64,000 nt of DNA from Roseitranquillus sediminis. Lineage in GTDB: Bacteria > Pseudomonadota > Alphaproteobacteria > Rhodobacterales > Rhodobacteraceae. Numbering within the stretch: position 1 is the first letter of the stretch; each line of letters opens with the position of its first letter. The notes under the pieces are model-generated. The model saw only the letters and a list, made by a program, of their open reading frames with translations, ran no database searches and was not told the origin of the DNA. A program made the position numbers and the translations under genes. The stretch is taken from the NCBI RefSeq assembly GCF_016918935.1, contig NZ_JAFFOB010000015.1, positions 372,001 to 436,000 on the forward strand. The letters are read 5' to 3'. Below, piece by piece: positions 1-10,070 of this stretch.

Positions 1-1072
1 GGACGACGAGCGGTACCTCGAGGCCCACTTCCTTGACCGCGGCGACCACGCCCTCGGCGATGACGTCGCAGCGCATGATGCCGCCAAAAATGTTTACGAG
101 GATGCCCTTCACGTTCTTGTCCGACGTGATGATCTTGAAGGCCTCGGTGACCTTTTCCTTGGTGGCGCTGCCGCCGACGTCGAGGAAGTTGGCGGGGGCC
201 GAGCCGTAGAGCTTGATGATGTCCATCGTCGCCATGGCAAGGCCGGCGCCGTTGACCATGCAGCCGATCTCGCCGTCGAGAGCGATGTAGTTGAGGTCGT
301 ACTTGGAGGCCTGGAGTTCCTTGGCGTCTTCCTCGGATTCGTCGCGCAGGCTCGCGATCTCCTGCTGGCGGTAGAGGGCGTTGCCGTCGAAGCCCATCTT
401 GGCGTCGAGACATTTGAGGTCGCCCTCGTCGGTCACGATCAGCGGGTTGATCTCGACCATCTCGGCGTCCTTCTCGACGAAGAGACGGTAGAGCATGCCC
501 ATGAGCGCGACGCACTGCTTGACCTGCTTTCCCTCGAGCCCCAACGCATAGGCGATGCGGCGGCCGTGGAACGGCTGGTAGCCGGTCACCGGGTCGACGG
601 AGAAGGAGAGGATGCGGTCCGGCGTGGAGGCGGCGACCTCCTCGATGTCCATGCCGCCCTCGGTCGAGCAGACGAAGGAGATGCGGGAGGTCTGCCGGTC
701 GACGAGGAGGGCGAGGTAGAGCTCGCGCGAGATGCCGGAGCCGTCCTCGATGTAGACGCGGCCGACCTGCTTGCCCTCCGGGCCGGTCTGATGCGTGACG
801 AGAGTGCGGCCGAGCATCCGCCGGGCCTCGTCGGAGGCTTCCTCGACGGACTTGGTGAGGCGAACGCCGCCCTTTTCGCCCGCGTCAGGCTCCTTGAAGC
901 TGCCCTTGCCGCGGCCGCCGGCGTGGATCTGCGCCTTGACCACCCAGACGGGGCCGTCGAGCTCACCCGCGGCGGTCTTGGCTTCCTCGGCGCGGGTGAC
1001 GATGCGGCCGTCGCTGACCGGAGCGCCGTAGCTGCGCAGGAGCGACTTGGCCTGGTACTCGTGGATGTTCAT
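1..1072 (-). CDS. sucC: Succinyl-CoA synthetase (ADP-forming) beta subunit, C-terminus missing
   Basis: This is the beta subunit of succinate-CoA ligase, which interconverts succinyl-CoA and succinate with substrate-level phosphorylation in the TCA cycle. The reverse strand reads MNIHEYQAK at the start, then the ATP-grasp features [14 protein letters not shown] and VEINPL, and the glycine-rich [10 protein letters not shown] late in the protein. About 357 of the usual roughly 397 residues are present; the rest lies left of the window. The start at 1072 is fixed by the conserved MNIHEYQ beginning. The gene lies downstream of mdh on the same strand, but a hairpin at 1219-1251 separates them, so sucC may have its own promoter. 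Identification is certain; only the last tenth of the protein is unseen. Confidence 0.97.
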   Translation of the reverse strand, partial: MNIHEYQAKSLLRSYGAPVSDGRIVTRAEEAKTAAGELDGPVWVVKAQIHAGGRGKGSFKEPDAGEKGGVRLTKSVEEASDEARRMLGRTLVTHQTGPEGKQVGRVYIEDGSGISRELYLALLVDRQTSRISFVCSTEGGMDIEEVAASTPDRILSFSVDPVTGYQPFHGRRIAYALGLEGKQVKQCVALMGMLYRLFVEKDAEMVEINPLIVTDEGDLKCLDAKMGFDGNALYRQQEIASLRDESEEDAKELQASKYDLNYIALDGEIGCMVNGAGLAMATMDIIKLYGSAPANFLDVGGSATKEKVTEAFKIITSDKNVKGILVNIFGGIMRCDVIAEGVVAAVKEVGLEVPLVV

Positions 1073-1218
1073 CTCCGGCCCCCGTTCGGTGTTGTCGCCG
1101 GGTGCAATGCCACGTGCGCGCCGTAAAAGAAAGGGCAACTCCGCGCGTTTGCAGGAACAAACCGAGGGAGTCGCCGGGTTCCCAGCCGTCGCGCGCCCCG
1201 TCGGCGCCGCAAAGGGCA

Positions 1219-1251
1219 GCGGGCCGGCCGCCGTGCTGGCGGCCGGCCCGC
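1219..1251 (-). terminator. Hairpin terminator downstream of mdh
   Basis: A perfect 14-bp inverted repeat (1219-1232 with 1238-1251, 5-nt loop) begins 30 nt after the mdh stop when read on the minus strand. It is followed there by a CCCTTT stretch rather than a true U-tract. It is placed to end the mdh transcript before sucC; the weak T-run means it could equally be a stabilising 3' hairpin. Confidence 0.6.
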
Positions 1252-1280
1252 GGCGGCAGCGACCTATGGCGAACGCTATA

Positions 1281-2354
<1,074 letters not shown>

Positions 2355-2391
2355 CTAGGCGAGGCGCAGGTATCTGGTTGGGAGGGCGGGC

Positions 2392-3138
2392 TTGGAGGCG
2401 GGGTTCTACTGGTTCGCCGTGCCGGCGGTGCTGTTCGCGGGCATCTCGAAGGGCGGCTTCGGCTCCGGCGCCGCGTTCGCGGCGTCGGCTATCCTGGCGC
2501 TGGTGGTCGATCCGGGCACGGCGCTCGGTGTGATGCTGCCGATGCTGATGCTGATGGACGTGGCCGCTCTGCGGCCATATTGGCGACGCTGGCGGTGGCG
2601 CGACGCGCGGGTGCTGATCGCGGGATCGGTGCCGGGCGTGGCGCTGGGCGCGCTGCTCTGGCGGGTGGCGGACGAGGACCTGATCCGGCTGCTGATCGGC
2701 CTCGTCGCGCTTTTCTTCGTCGCTTGGCAGCTGGCGCGGATGCGGGGGCTGGTGCGGATCCGGCAGGTCGAGGCGCCGGGGTGGCTCGGGCTCCTCGCCG
2801 GGCTGGCGGCGGGCTTCACCAGCTTCGTCAGCCATGCGGGCGGTCCGCCGGTCGCGGTATACCTGCTGGCGCAGGGGGCGACCAAGACCGCGTACCAGGC
2901 GACGACGGTGCTCGTTTTCTGGGCCGTCAACCTCCTCAAGGTCGTGCCCTACGCGCTCCTGGGGATATTCACCGCGCAGACCCTGGCGGCGAACCTGGTG
3001 CTCGTCCCGGTGGCGTTGGCGGGCGTGTGGATCGGGGTGCGGGCGCACCGGCTGGTGCCGGAGACCCTTTTCTTCGCGATAACCTACGCGCTCCTGTCGT
3101 TGACCGGCGCCAAGCTGGTCTGGGAGGCGCTGACCTAG
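2392..3138 (+). CDS. TauE/SafE family membrane permease
   Basis: A 248-residue integral membrane protein of the TauE/SafE (sulfite exporter/anion permease) family. It shows repeated hydrophobic segments along its whole length and the typical glycine-rich pair of half-repeats: GISKGGFGSGAAF near the N-terminus and GLAAGFTSFVSHAGGPPVAVYLL in the second half. It starts with TTG at 2392, preceded by GGGAGG. The family moves sulfur oxyanions or organosulfonates, but the substrate cannot be read from the sequence. The gene is divergent from mdh and overlaps the next minus-strand gene tail to tail by the four bases CTAG. It is not obviously part of the sulfide cluster near 14 kb. Confidence 0.85.
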   Translation: MEAGFYWFAVPAVLFAGISKGGFGSGAAFAASAILALVVDPGTALGVMLPMLMLMDVAALRPYWRRWRWRDARVLIAGSVPGVALGALLWRVADEDLIRLLIGLVALFFVAWQLARMRGLVRIRQVEAPGWLGLLAGLAAGFTSFVSHAGGPPVAVYLLAQGATKTAYQATTVLVFWAVNLLKVVPYALLGIFTAQTLAANLVLVPVALAGVWIGVRAHRLVPETLFFAITYALLSLTGAKLVWEALT

Positions 3139-3443
3139 GCGGGGTCGCCCGCGGGCTCGCTCAGCGCTTCGAATGCCGTTCCGACGGCGACGACGCAGGA
3201 GAGGCCCGAGGGCGAGGTGGCGAGTATGGTCCAGGTGCCGGTGTCGCCCGAGGCGAAGACCTCGACTATCCGGTTGCCGCGGCCGAGGCCGACCGACTGC
3301 CGGATCTCACCCCAGCGGTCCGAGAGCTTCTGCAGCACGATCTCGCGCGGCGCGCAGGTGGTGGTTTCCTGGGACAGTGCATTCTGGGCGGTGAGCGCGA
3401 GCGCGCCGAAGCCCAGCGACATCATGAAGACGTGGCGGTTCAT
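3135..3443 (-). CDS. Small secreted protein of unknown function
   Basis: A 102-residue protein with an N-terminal signal sequence (MNRHVFMMSLGFGALALTA, probable cleavage near NALSQ). The mature part carries two cysteines (TTCAPRE and LSCVVAV) that could form a disulfide in the periplasm. The start at 3443 is supported by GGAGAT just upstream and by the signal peptide starting there; a longer in-frame extension lacks both. No family is recognised. The C-terminal part (GTWTILATSPSGLSCVVAVG) resembles small periplasmic proteins often left hypothetical in Rhodobacteraceae. Its stop codon shares CTAG with the tauE stop. Confidence 0.75.
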   Translation of the reverse strand: MNRHVFMMSLGFGALALTAQNALSQETTTCAPREIVLQKLSDRWGEIRQSVGLGRGNRIVEVFASGDTGTWTILATSPSGLSCVVAVGTAFEALSEPAGDPA

Positions 3444-3613
3444 GACGGATCTCCAGTTGGCAGCACGGTCCGCAGCGGACCGCACGCTCAGGTTGAGTGC
3501 GGTCGGGTAAACGGCGCTGAAGGAAGCGTGCGGTGGGTGTTGCGCGGGTGCCTTTCGCACTTGCGGAAACAGGCGGCGCATGTTGGGCTTGGCCAAGCCC
3601 AACGGGGGACAGG

Positions 3614-4483
3614 ATGGATCACGCGGCCCGGCCCTGGCGCTCGGTTCTCTATATCCCAGCGTCGAAGGAGCGTGCGCTGGACAAGGCGCGCGGCCTTGCC
3701 TGTGACGCCATCATCTTCGACCTCGAGGATGCCGTTGCGCCGGACGAGAAGGCCGCGGCGCGGCAGACGCTGGCGGCCGCGTTGGACGCCGGGGGCTATG
3801 GCGCGCGGGCGAAGCTGATTCGGGTGAATGCCGCGGAGACCGAGTGGGGCGCGGACGATCTGGCGGCGGCGGCGAAGGTGCCGGTCGAGGCGGTGCTGCT
3901 GCCCAAGGTCATCGCGCCCGAGGACGTGGAGGCGGCCGCGCGGGTGCTCGACGCGGCGGGCTCGGACGCCGCCATCTGGACGATGATCGAGACGCCGGCG
4001 GGCGTGCTGAACGCGGCCGCCATCGCGCGGGCGCCGCTCATGGGCGGCTTCGTCATGGGCACGAACGACCTCGCAAAGGAGCTTGGCTGTCTGCACCGGG
4101 CGGACCGTCTGCCGCTGATGTTCGCGCTGCAGGCCTGCCTGATGGCGGCGCGTGGGGCGGGGATTGTCTGCGTCGACGGCGTCTACAACGCCTTCCGCGA
4201 CGAGGCGGGGCTGGCCGAGGAGTGCCGGCAGGGCCGCGAGCTGGGCATGGACGGCAAGACGCTGATCCACCCGTCGCAGCTCGAGACCGCGAACCGCATC
4301 TTCGCTCCGTCGGAGGACGAGGTGGCGACGGCGCGGGCGCAGATCGAGGCATTCGAGGGCGCGATGGCGCGGGGCGAGGGCGTGGCGGTCCTCGACGGGC
4401 GCATCGTCGAAAACCTGCACGTGGAGACGGCGCGCGCGACGCTGGCGCGGGCCGAGGCGATCTCACGGATGGCGACGGCATGA
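3614..4483 (+). CDS. mcl2: CoA-ester lyase family protein, probable (3S)-malyl-CoA thioesterase
   Basis: A 289-residue member of the HpcH/HpaI (CitE-like) aldolase family. The start reads MDHAARPWRSVLYIPASKERAL and is followed by the family's Mg-binding acidic motif FDLEDAVAPDEK, then TMIETPAGVLNA and GTNDLAKELG. The start at 3614 follows GGGGACAGG. From memory, in Rhodobacter sphaeroides the paralogue in this position (between mdh and the mch/sdh genes) is Mcl2, which hydrolyses malyl-CoA to malate, giving apparent malate synthase activity with Mcl1. Shared order here supports that role. The alternative is a beta-methylmalyl-CoA/malyl-CoA lyase; sequence alone does not separate lyase from thioesterase. 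It overlaps the next gene by ATGA. Confidence 0.82.
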   Translation: MDHAARPWRSVLYIPASKERALDKARGLACDAIIFDLEDAVAPDEKAAARQTLAAALDAGGYGARAKLIRVNAAETEWGADDLAAAAKVPVEAVLLPKVIAPEDVEAAARVLDAAGSDAAIWTMIETPAGVLNAAAIARAPLMGGFVMGTNDLAKELGCLHRADRLPLMFALQACLMAARGAGIVCVDGVYNAFRDEAGLAEECRQGRELGMDGKTLIHPSQLETANRIFAPSEDEVATARAQIEAFEGAMARGEGVAVLDGRIVENLHVETARATLARAEAISRMATA

Positions 4484-5037
4484 TCTGGCTGATCCTCGGG
4501 CTTGCGCTCTGGTGGGGCGCGCACCTCTTCAAACGGGTGGCGCCGGACGCCCGCTCGGCGATGGCCGAGCGGATGGGAGACCGCGCGAAGGGGATCTTCG
4601 CGGTGCTGCTCGTCCTCTCGGTCGTGCTGATGGTAATCGGCTATCGGAGCGCCGAGGGCGCCTTCTTCTGGGGCCGCAGCCAGGCACTGGTCGGGATCAA
4701 CAACCTCTTGGTGCTGATCGGCTTCTACCTCTTCGCGGCGGCGGGGATGAAGACGCGCGTGACCCGGCTGACGCGCCATCCGCAGCTGATCGGCTTTTCG
4801 CTCTGGGCGGTGGGGCACCTGCTGGTGAACGGCGACGTGCCGTCGCTGATCCTGTTCGGCGGCCTCCTAGTCTGGGCGCTAGTGGAGATGGTGCTGATCA
4901 ATCGGGCGGAGCCGGCCTGGACGCCGCCGCCGCCCGCACCGATCTCCAAGGAGATAAGGGCGGTGGTCGGCGGGATCGTGCTCTACGTCGTGGTCGCGCT
5001 GATCCATGGCTGGCTCGGCTACTGGCCCTTCGGGTGA
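4480..5037 (+). CDS. NnrU family membrane protein
   Basis: A 185-residue multi-pass inner-membrane protein starting MIWLILGLALWWGAHLFKR and ending with a hydrophobic helix (YVVVALIHGWLGYWPFG). The segments RHPQLIGFSLWAVGHLLVNGD are typical of the NnrU family, named for a nitrate/nitrite-responsive gene in Rhodobacter but of unknown biochemical role. The start codon overlaps the mcl2 stop (ATGA), so translation is probably coupled. No denitrification genes are in the window, so the name says little about its job here. Confidence 0.85.
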   Translation: MIWLILGLALWWGAHLFKRVAPDARSAMAERMGDRAKGIFAVLLVLSVVLMVIGYRSAEGAFFWGRSQALVGINNLLVLIGFYLFAAAGMKTRVTRLTRHPQLIGFSLWAVGHLLVNGDVPSLILFGGLLVWALVEMVLINRAEPAWTPPPPAPISKEIRAVVGGIVLYVVVALIHGWLGYWPFG

Positions 5038-5041
5038 GGCG

Positions 5042-5248
5042 ATGACGCGGCTCTACAGACTGCTCACGGGCGAGGACAACTCGGCCTTCTGCCACAAGGT
5101 CAGCGCGGCCTTGTCCAAGGGGTGGGAGCTGCACGGCGCGCCCGCCTACGCGTGGGACCACGCCAACGGCGTGATGCGCTGCGCGCAGGCGGTGACGAAG
5201 GAAGTGCCGACCGACTATGACCCGTCGATGAAGCTGGGCGAGCAGTGA
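5042..5248 (+). CDS. DUF1737 domain protein
   Basis: A 68-residue small soluble protein beginning MTRLYRLLTGEDNSAFCHKV. The pattern of a short beta-strand, a hydrophobic helix (ALSKGWELHGAPAYAWD) and a central strand with QAVTKEV is typical of the DUF1737 family, whose members sit beside metabolic genes and have no known function. It starts 4 nt after nnrU and its stop overlaps the GTG start of mch (GTGA), so it is embedded in the mcl2-nnrU-mch operon. Confidence 0.8.
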   Translation: MTRLYRLLTGEDNSAFCHKVSAALSKGWELHGAPAYAWDHANGVMRCAQAVTKEVPTDYDPSMKLGEQ

Positions 5249-6270
5249 GTCGGGGGCGGTTCTTCGAGGACTTCCATCTGGGCGAGACGATCCGACATGC
5301 CGTGCCGCGCACCCTGACGCAGGGGGAGCGGGCGCTCTACCACGCGCTCTACCCCGCGCGGCACGCTCTGGCCTCGTCCGACACGTTCGCCGCCGAGTGC
5401 GGGCTGGAGCCCGCGCCGCTCGACGAGTGGATCGTGTTTCACACCGTCTTCGGCAAGACGGTGCCCGACATCAGCCTGAACGCGGTCGCCAACCTCGGCT
5501 ATGCCGAGGGGCGGTGGCTGGCGCCGGTGCATCCGGGCGACACGCTGAGGGCCGAGAGCGAGGTGATCGGCCTGAGGCAGAACTCGAACGGGCGGAGCGG
5601 CGTGGTCTACGTCCGCACCACCGGCCTCAACCAGCGCGACGACCGGGTGCTGAGCTACGTCCGGTGGGTCATGGTGCGCAGGCGCGAGGAGGGCGGCGAG
5701 GCGCCGGAGCCGGTGGTGCCGAAGTTGGCCCCGGCGGTGCTGCCGGCGGACCTGGTGCTGCCCTGGGGCCTCGACTTCGACGACTACGACTTCGAGATGG
5801 CGGGCGACACTCGGCGTTGGGCCGACTACGCCGTCGGCGAGGTCGTCGACCACGCCGACGCGGTGACGGTCGAGGAGGCGGAGCACATGATGGCGACGCG
5901 CCTGTGGCAGAACACCGCGCGGGTGCATTTCGACGCGGGCAGCCGGCCGGACGGGCGGCGGCTCGTCTATGGCGGACACGTCGTCAGCCTTGCGCGGGCG
6001 CTCTCGTTCAATGGCCTTGCCAACGCGCAACCCGTGCTGGCGCTGAACGCGGGCAGCCATGTCGCCCCCTGCTTCGCGGGCGACACGGTGACGGCTTGGT
6101 CCGAGGTGCTGGACCGCGCCGAACTCGACGCGCCGGGGGCGGGGGCACTGCGCCTGCGGCTGGTTGCCGCGCGGGCGGGCACCGAGCCGGGGCCGGTGCT
6201 GGGCGAGGATGGGCGCTATCGTGACGGGGTGCTCCTCGACCTCGACATCTGGGCGGCCTGCCCCGTCTAG
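5245..6270 (+). CDS. mch: Mesaconyl-CoA hydratase (beta-methylmalyl-CoA dehydratase)
   Basis: A 341-residue double-hotdog MaoC-type hydratase. It catalyses mesaconyl-CoA + water to beta-methylmalyl-CoA in the ethylmalonyl-CoA pathway for acetyl-CoA assimilation. The sequence has two MaoC-like halves: the first with GETIRHAVPRTLTQGERALYHALYP and NLGYAEGRWLAPVHPGDTL, the second with the hydratase-like LVYGGHVVSLARALSFNGLAN. It starts with GTG, overlapping the preceding stop. Its place between malyl-CoA thioesterase and the succinate dehydrogenase genes matches Rhodobacter, where this gene was characterised. Length and context make the assignment strong. Confidence 0.9.
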   Translation: MSRGRFFEDFHLGETIRHAVPRTLTQGERALYHALYPARHALASSDTFAAECGLEPAPLDEWIVFHTVFGKTVPDISLNAVANLGYAEGRWLAPVHPGDTLRAESEVIGLRQNSNGRSGVVYVRTTGLNQRDDRVLSYVRWVMVRRREEGGEAPEPVVPKLAPAVLPADLVLPWGLDFDDYDFEMAGDTRRWADYAVGEVVDHADAVTVEEAEHMMATRLWQNTARVHFDAGSRPDGRRLVYGGHVVSLARALSFNGLANAQPVLALNAGSHVAPCFAGDTVTAWSEVLDRAELDAPGAGALRLRLVAARAGTEPGPVLGEDGRYRDGVLLDLDIWAACPV

Positions 6271-6371
6271 CCACAGCTTCGTGTGCAGCCGCGGCATTTT
6301 TTCCCGGCGCAGACGGTGACACCGGCGGCAATTCGGCTATGACGGTCAGCAAAGCAGAAACGGGGACGCCC

Positions 6372-6761
6372 ATGGCCCAACTCGAACGGGGAAACCGACC
6401 GCTCTCGCCCTTCATGCTGGGCAAGTACTACCGGCTCCAGATGACGTCGGTGACGTCGATCCTGACGCGGATCACCGGCAACGCGATGTTGGTCACGGTG
6501 CTGCTGATCGTCTGGTGGCTGCTGGCGGCGGCGACGGGGCCGGATGCATTCGAACGGGCGGACGGCTTCCTCCGGTCCTGGTTCGGCGATCTGGTGATGT
6601 TCCTGTCGCTCTGGGGGCTCTGGTACCACTCGCTCGCGGGGATCCGGCACCTGATCTGGGACACGGGGCGGGGCCTCGACCTTCCGACGGCCTACACGAT
6701 GGGCTACGTGGCGATCGGCGGCTCGGTGGTGCTGACGCTGCTGACCGTGCTGGTGATCTGA
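6372..6761 (+). CDS. sdhC: Succinate dehydrogenase cytochrome b556 subunit
   Basis: A 129-residue membrane-anchor subunit of complex II with three membrane helices. The start MAQLERGNRPLSPF fits the alphaproteobacterial SdhC N-terminus (RGNRPLSP), and SVTSILTRITG is the conserved quinone/heme-site segment; WYHSLAGIRHLIWD carries the probable heme-ligand histidine region. An in-frame ATG at 6339 would add 11 residues but has no ribosome-binding site, whereas GGGGAC precedes 6372. It begins the sdhC-D-A-(three genes)-B unit. A TTTTTT run at about 6299 lies in the 101-nt gap after mch, but no convincing stem precedes it. Confidence 0.95.
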   Translation: MAQLERGNRPLSPFMLGKYYRLQMTSVTSILTRITGNAMLVTVLLIVWWLLAAATGPDAFERADGFLRSWFGDLVMFLSLWGLWYHSLAGIRHLIWDTGRGLDLPTAYTMGYVAIGGSVVLTLLTVLVI

Positions 6762-6773
6762 GGGGACAGGGAC

Positions 6774-7145
6774 ATGGCGTTCATCACAGACCGCAAGCGC
6801 GCCCGCGGCACGGGCGCCACGGGCCACGGGACCGACCATCACTGGAACATGACGGTGACGTCGGTCGCGCTGGTCATCCTCGTGCCGCTCTTCGTCTTCA
6901 CCTTCGGCTCGGCGCTCGGGCGGCCTTGGCAGGAGGTCGTCGTCTACTATGGCCGGCCGTTCCCGGCGATCGTGGCGGCGCTGACGCTGATCGTGGGAAT
7001 GGTCCATTTCCGCGGCGGCGTGCAGATCATGATCGAGGACTATTCCGACGGTCTGACGCGCAAGGCGCTCGTCATGGCGATGATCTGCATCAGTTATGGA
7101 GCGGCGGCGGTGGGGCTCTTCGCGCTCGCCAGCCTGGCGCTGTAA
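6774..7145 (+). CDS. sdhD: Succinate dehydrogenase hydrophobic anchor subunit
   Basis: A 123-residue anchor subunit with three hydrophobic helices ([45 protein letters not shown]). The segment [13 protein letters not shown] is the conserved SdhD signature that helps to bind heme and quinone. It starts 12 nt after sdhC and ends 10 nt before sdhA, consistent with one transcript. Confidence 0.95.
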   Translation: MAFITDRKRARGTGATGHGTDHHWNMTVTSVALVILVPLFVFTFGSALGRPWQEVVVYYGRPFPAIVAALTLIVGMVHFRGGVQIMIEDYSDGLTRKALVMAMICISYGAAAVGLFALASLAL

Positions 7146-7155
7146 GGAGCGAGTG

Positions 7156-8958
7156 ATGGCGGCCTACGATCATACCGAACACACCTACGACGCCATCGTC
7201 GTCGGCGCCGGCGGCTCCGGCCTGCGCGCGACGCTGGGTCTGGCGGAGCAGGGGCTTCGGACCGCCTGCATCACCAAGGTCTTTCCGACCCGCAGCCACA
7301 CGGTCGCCGCGCAGGGTGGCATCGCCGCCAGCCTCGGCAACATGGGGCCCGACCACTGGCAGTGGCACATGTACGATACGGTGAAGGGGTCGGACTGGCT
7401 CGGCGACACCGACGCGATGGAATATCTCGCGCGCGAGGCACCGAAGGCGGTCTACGAGCTGGAACACTACGGCGTGCCATTCAGCCGCACCGAGGACGGC
7501 CGCATATACCAGCGCCCGTTCGGCGGCCACACGACCGAGTTCGGCGAGGGGCCGCCGGTCCAGCGCACCTGCGCCGCCGCCGACCGGACCGGCCATGCGA
7601 TCCTGCACACGCTCTACGGCCAGAGCCTGAAGCAGAAGGCCGAGTTCTTCATCGAGTACTTCGCGATTGACCTCGTGATGTCCGAGGACGGCGTCTGCCA
7701 GGGCGTCGTCGCCTGGAGCCTCGAGGACGGGTCGATCCACGTTTTCAACGCGAAGATGACGGTACTCGCCACCGGCGGCTACGGGCGCGCCTACTTCTCG
7801 GCCACCTCGGCGCACACCTGCACCGGCGACGGCGGCGGCATGGTCGCCCGCGCCGGGCTGCCGCTGCAGGACATGGAGTTCGTGCAGTTCCACCCGACCG
7901 GCATCTACGGCGCCGGCTGCCTGATCACCGAGGGCGCCCGCGGCGAGGGGGGCTATCTCACCAACTCCGAAGGCGAGCGGTTCATGGAGCGCTACGCGCC
8001 CACCTACAAGGATCTCGCCAGCCGCGACGTCGTCAGCCGCTGCATGACGATGGAGATCCGCGAGGGGCGGGGCGTCGGCAAGGACGGCGACCACATCCAC
8101 CTGCACCTGAACCACCTGCCGCCCGAGACGCTGCACGAGCGGCTGCCGGGGATCAGCGAGTCGGCCCGCATCTTCGCCGGCGTCGACGTGACCAAGGAGC
8201 CGATCCCGGTCCTGCCGACGGTGCACTACAACATGGGCGGCATCCCCACGAACTACTGGGGCGAGGTGCTGAACCCCACCGAGGAGGATCCCGACCGCAT
8301 CGCGCCGGGCCTGATGGCGGTGGGCGAGGCGGGCTGCGCCTCCGTGCACGGGGCCAACCGGCTCGGCTCGAACAGCCTGATCGATCTCGTGGTCTTCGGC
8401 CGCGCCGCGGCGATCAAGGCGGGCGAGGTGGTGGACCGGACCCGCGGCAACCCCGAGACCAACAAGGCGAGCGTCGAGAAGGCGCTGTCGAGGTTCGATG
8501 CGCTGCGTCACGCGAAGGGCGGAACGCCAACGGCCGACCTGAGGCTCGAGATGCAGAAGACCATGCAGCAGGATGCGGCCGTCTTCCGTACGGAGAAGAC
8601 GCTGGCGGAAGGCATGAAGAAGATGGAGGCGGTGGCCGCCAAGGTGGACGACCTGCGCGTCACCGACCGCAGCATGATCTGGAACACCGACCTGATGGAG
8701 ACGCTGGAGCTGACCAACCTCATGCCCAACGCGCTGGCCACCATCGTCAGCGCCGAAGCCCGGAAGGAGAGCCGCGGCGCCCACGCGCACGAGGATTTCC
8801 CGGACCGCGACGACGAAAACTGGCGCAAGCACACGCTGGCCTGGGTCAACGGCGGCGTGACGCTCGGCTACCGCCCGGTGCACCTCAACCCGCTGATCGG
8901 TCACAACGAGGGGGGCATCGACCTCAAGAAGATCGCGCCGAAGGCGCGGGTCTACTAA
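7156..8958 (+). CDS. sdhA: Succinate dehydrogenase flavoprotein subunit
   Basis: The 600-residue catalytic subunit of complex II, oxidising succinate to fumarate with covalently bound FAD. An FAD-binding GxGxxG motif ([11 protein letters not shown]) lies near residue 20, followed by the flavinylation region [10 protein letters not shown]. Further in are the active-site segments [24 protein letters not shown] and [10 protein letters not shown]. The start at 7156 follows an AAGGAGCGAG ribosome-binding site 10 nt after sdhD; a longer reading frame extends into sdhD but is not needed. Three unrelated genes separate it from sdhB. Confidence 0.98.
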   Translation: MAAYDHTEHTYDAIVVGAGGSGLRATLGLAEQGLRTACITKVFPTRSHTVAAQGGIAASLGNMGPDHWQWHMYDTVKGSDWLGDTDAMEYLAREAPKAVYELEHYGVPFSRTEDGRIYQRPFGGHTTEFGEGPPVQRTCAAADRTGHAILHTLYGQSLKQKAEFFIEYFAIDLVMSEDGVCQGVVAWSLEDGSIHVFNAKMTVLATGGYGRAYFSATSAHTCTGDGGGMVARAGLPLQDMEFVQFHPTGIYGAGCLITEGARGEGGYLTNSEGERFMERYAPTYKDLASRDVVSRCMTMEIREGRGVGKDGDHIHLHLNHLPPETLHERLPGISESARIFAGVDVTKEPIPVLPTVHYNMGGIPTNYWGEVLNPTEEDPDRIAPGLMAVGEAGCASVHGANRLGSNSLIDLVVFGRAAAIKAGEVVDRTRGNPETNKASVEKALSRFDALRHAKGGTPTADLRLEMQKTMQQDAAVFRTEKTLAEGMKKMEAVAAKVDDLRVTDRSMIWNTDLMETLELTNLMPNALATIVSAEARKESRGAHAHEDFPDRDDENWRKHTLAWVNGGVTLGYRPVHLNPLIGHNEGGIDLKKIAPKARVY

Positions 8959-8962
8959 CCCG

Positions 8963-9814
8963 GTGTCCGCGACCGGAGCATCAGTCCGGAAGCCCAGCCG
9001 CTTGACGCGCATCGCGCAGAATTGGGGACTGCTCGACGGCAGAAACATGGTCTGGAGCTGGACCGATGGCGAGCCGAGGAACTTCGGCGACTGGATTGGC
9101 CCGTTGCTCTATGAGGATCGGCAGGGGCGACCGCCGCTCTACCACAAGCTCAACGATAGGACCGGCGGATCGGCCTACGTCACCGCCGGCAGCATCATGG
9201 GGCACATCAAACGGGATGACGCGGCGATCGTCTGGGGCTCGGGCATCATCGAGCGCGAGGTTGGCTTCAGGCGCCCGAGGGAGATCCGCGCGGTGCGGGG
9301 GCCGATGACCCGCGCTCGCTGTCGCGAACAGGGCTACGTATGCCCGGACGTCTTCGGCGATCCTGCGATCCTCTTGCCGGACGTCTTGGGTCAGCGGCAT
9401 GCGGATGTCACTCACGAACTCGGGGTGATCCCGCACTTCGTCAATGCCAAGGAGGCGCAAGAAATATTCGCCGACCTCCCGGAGGTGAGGGTGATCGATG
9501 TGACGCGGCCGGTGCGGGAAGTCGTCGCGGCGATCCTGTCCTGCTCGGCGACCGTATCAAGCTCGCTGCATGGTCTCATCGTTTCGCACGTCTATGGGCG
9601 GCCCTCGGCCCGAGTTTCGTTCGGGGCGCCGCTCAAGGGGGATGGAGTCAAGTTTGACGACTACTATTTGGCGGGCGGGGTCGAGATCCCGCCGGAGCCC
9701 GTCCGCGTTGGGAGGGAGACGCCCGTGCAGGACCTGCTGCGTCTCGCGAAGGAAGCGCCGGTGCCGGACAATGAGCGGTTGAAGGAGCGGCTGCTCGATG
9801 CGTGCCCTTTCTGA
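8963..9814 (+). CDS. Polysaccharide pyruvyl transferase-like (ExoV-type) protein
   Basis: A 283-residue protein resembling the polysaccharide pyruvyl transferase superfamily (ExoV/WcaK/CsaB). Indicative segments are NFGDWIGPLLYE at the N-terminus (the NxGD motif), AAIVWGSGII, and SSSLHGLIVSHVYGRPS, the SLHG loop that is the family hallmark. The family adds ketal pyruvate to glycan residues from phosphoenolpyruvate. The start is uncertain: GTG at 8963 lies 4 nt after the sdhA stop without a clear ribosome-binding site; TTG 9002 or ATG 9048 are possible. It is co-directional within sdhA-sdhB and overlaps the next gene by 17 nt. The acceptor glycan is unknown and no exopolysaccharide genes lie nearby. 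Confidence 0.75.
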   Translation: MSATGASVRKPSRLTRIAQNWGLLDGRNMVWSWTDGEPRNFGDWIGPLLYEDRQGRPPLYHKLNDRTGGSAYVTAGSIMGHIKRDDAAIVWGSGIIEREVGFRRPREIRAVRGPMTRARCREQGYVCPDVFGDPAILLPDVLGQRHADVTHELGVIPHFVNAKEAQEIFADLPEVRVIDVTRPVREVVAAILSCSATVSSSLHGLIVSHVYGRPSARVSFGAPLKGDGVKFDDYYLAGGVEIPPEPVRVGRETPVQDLLRLAKEAPVPDNERLKERLLDACPF

Positions 9815-10070
9815 GCGCGCCCAGTGGGCGGAATCGCACCCGCTGGCCGTGGCGGTGGCGTTCTGCCTGCTCGCCGGATGCGCCGGTGGATCGGGGGCGG
9901 GACGGGCGTTCTGCTCCGGGACGGGAGAGATCAATCCGCTGCTCGGCGGTATTGCGGAGATGGGCGTGAGCGACGAGGGAATGCATACGGACGTGGGCCT
10001 GAACGTCGGTGCGGTGGTGAGGCCCGGTCGCACGGCGTGCGCCGAGCCGGAGCGGGAGTCACAGTTTTGA
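9798..10070 (+). CDS. Small predicted lipoprotein in the sdh operon
   Basis: A 90-residue protein with a hydrophobic segment ending in a lipobox, LLAGC, with the modified cysteine at about residue 28. The mature part is glycine-rich (GTGEINPLLGGIAEMG). Start 9798 has AAGGAGC about 11 nt upstream and overlaps the end of the preceding gene. The long pre-lipobox part (MRALSERAQWAESHP) may mean the true start is further in. No family recognised. Small hypothetical genes between sdhA and sdhB also occur in Rhodobacter (from memory), so this may be a conserved, uncharacterised complex II neighbour. Confidence 0.6.
   Translation: MRALSERAQWAESHPLAVAVAFCLLAGCAGGSGAGRAFCSGTGEINPLLGGIAEMGVSDEGMHTDVGLNVGAVVRPGRTACAEPERESQF

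Noticed and set aside
6290-6310. T6 run after mch, considered as an intrinsic terminator
   Set aside because: Only a self-complementary GCCGCGGC precedes it; no stable stem with a proper loop can be drawn.
7090-9048. A 652-codon minus-strand open frame opposite sdhA
   Set aside because: Antisense to the unmistakable SdhA; His/Arg/Val-rich composition reflects third-position GC on the other strand.
9048-9814. Shorter start for the pyruvyl-transferase-like protein
   Set aside because: ATG 9048 has no better ribosome-binding site than GTG 8963 and would remove residues before the NFGD motif; kept only as an alternative.
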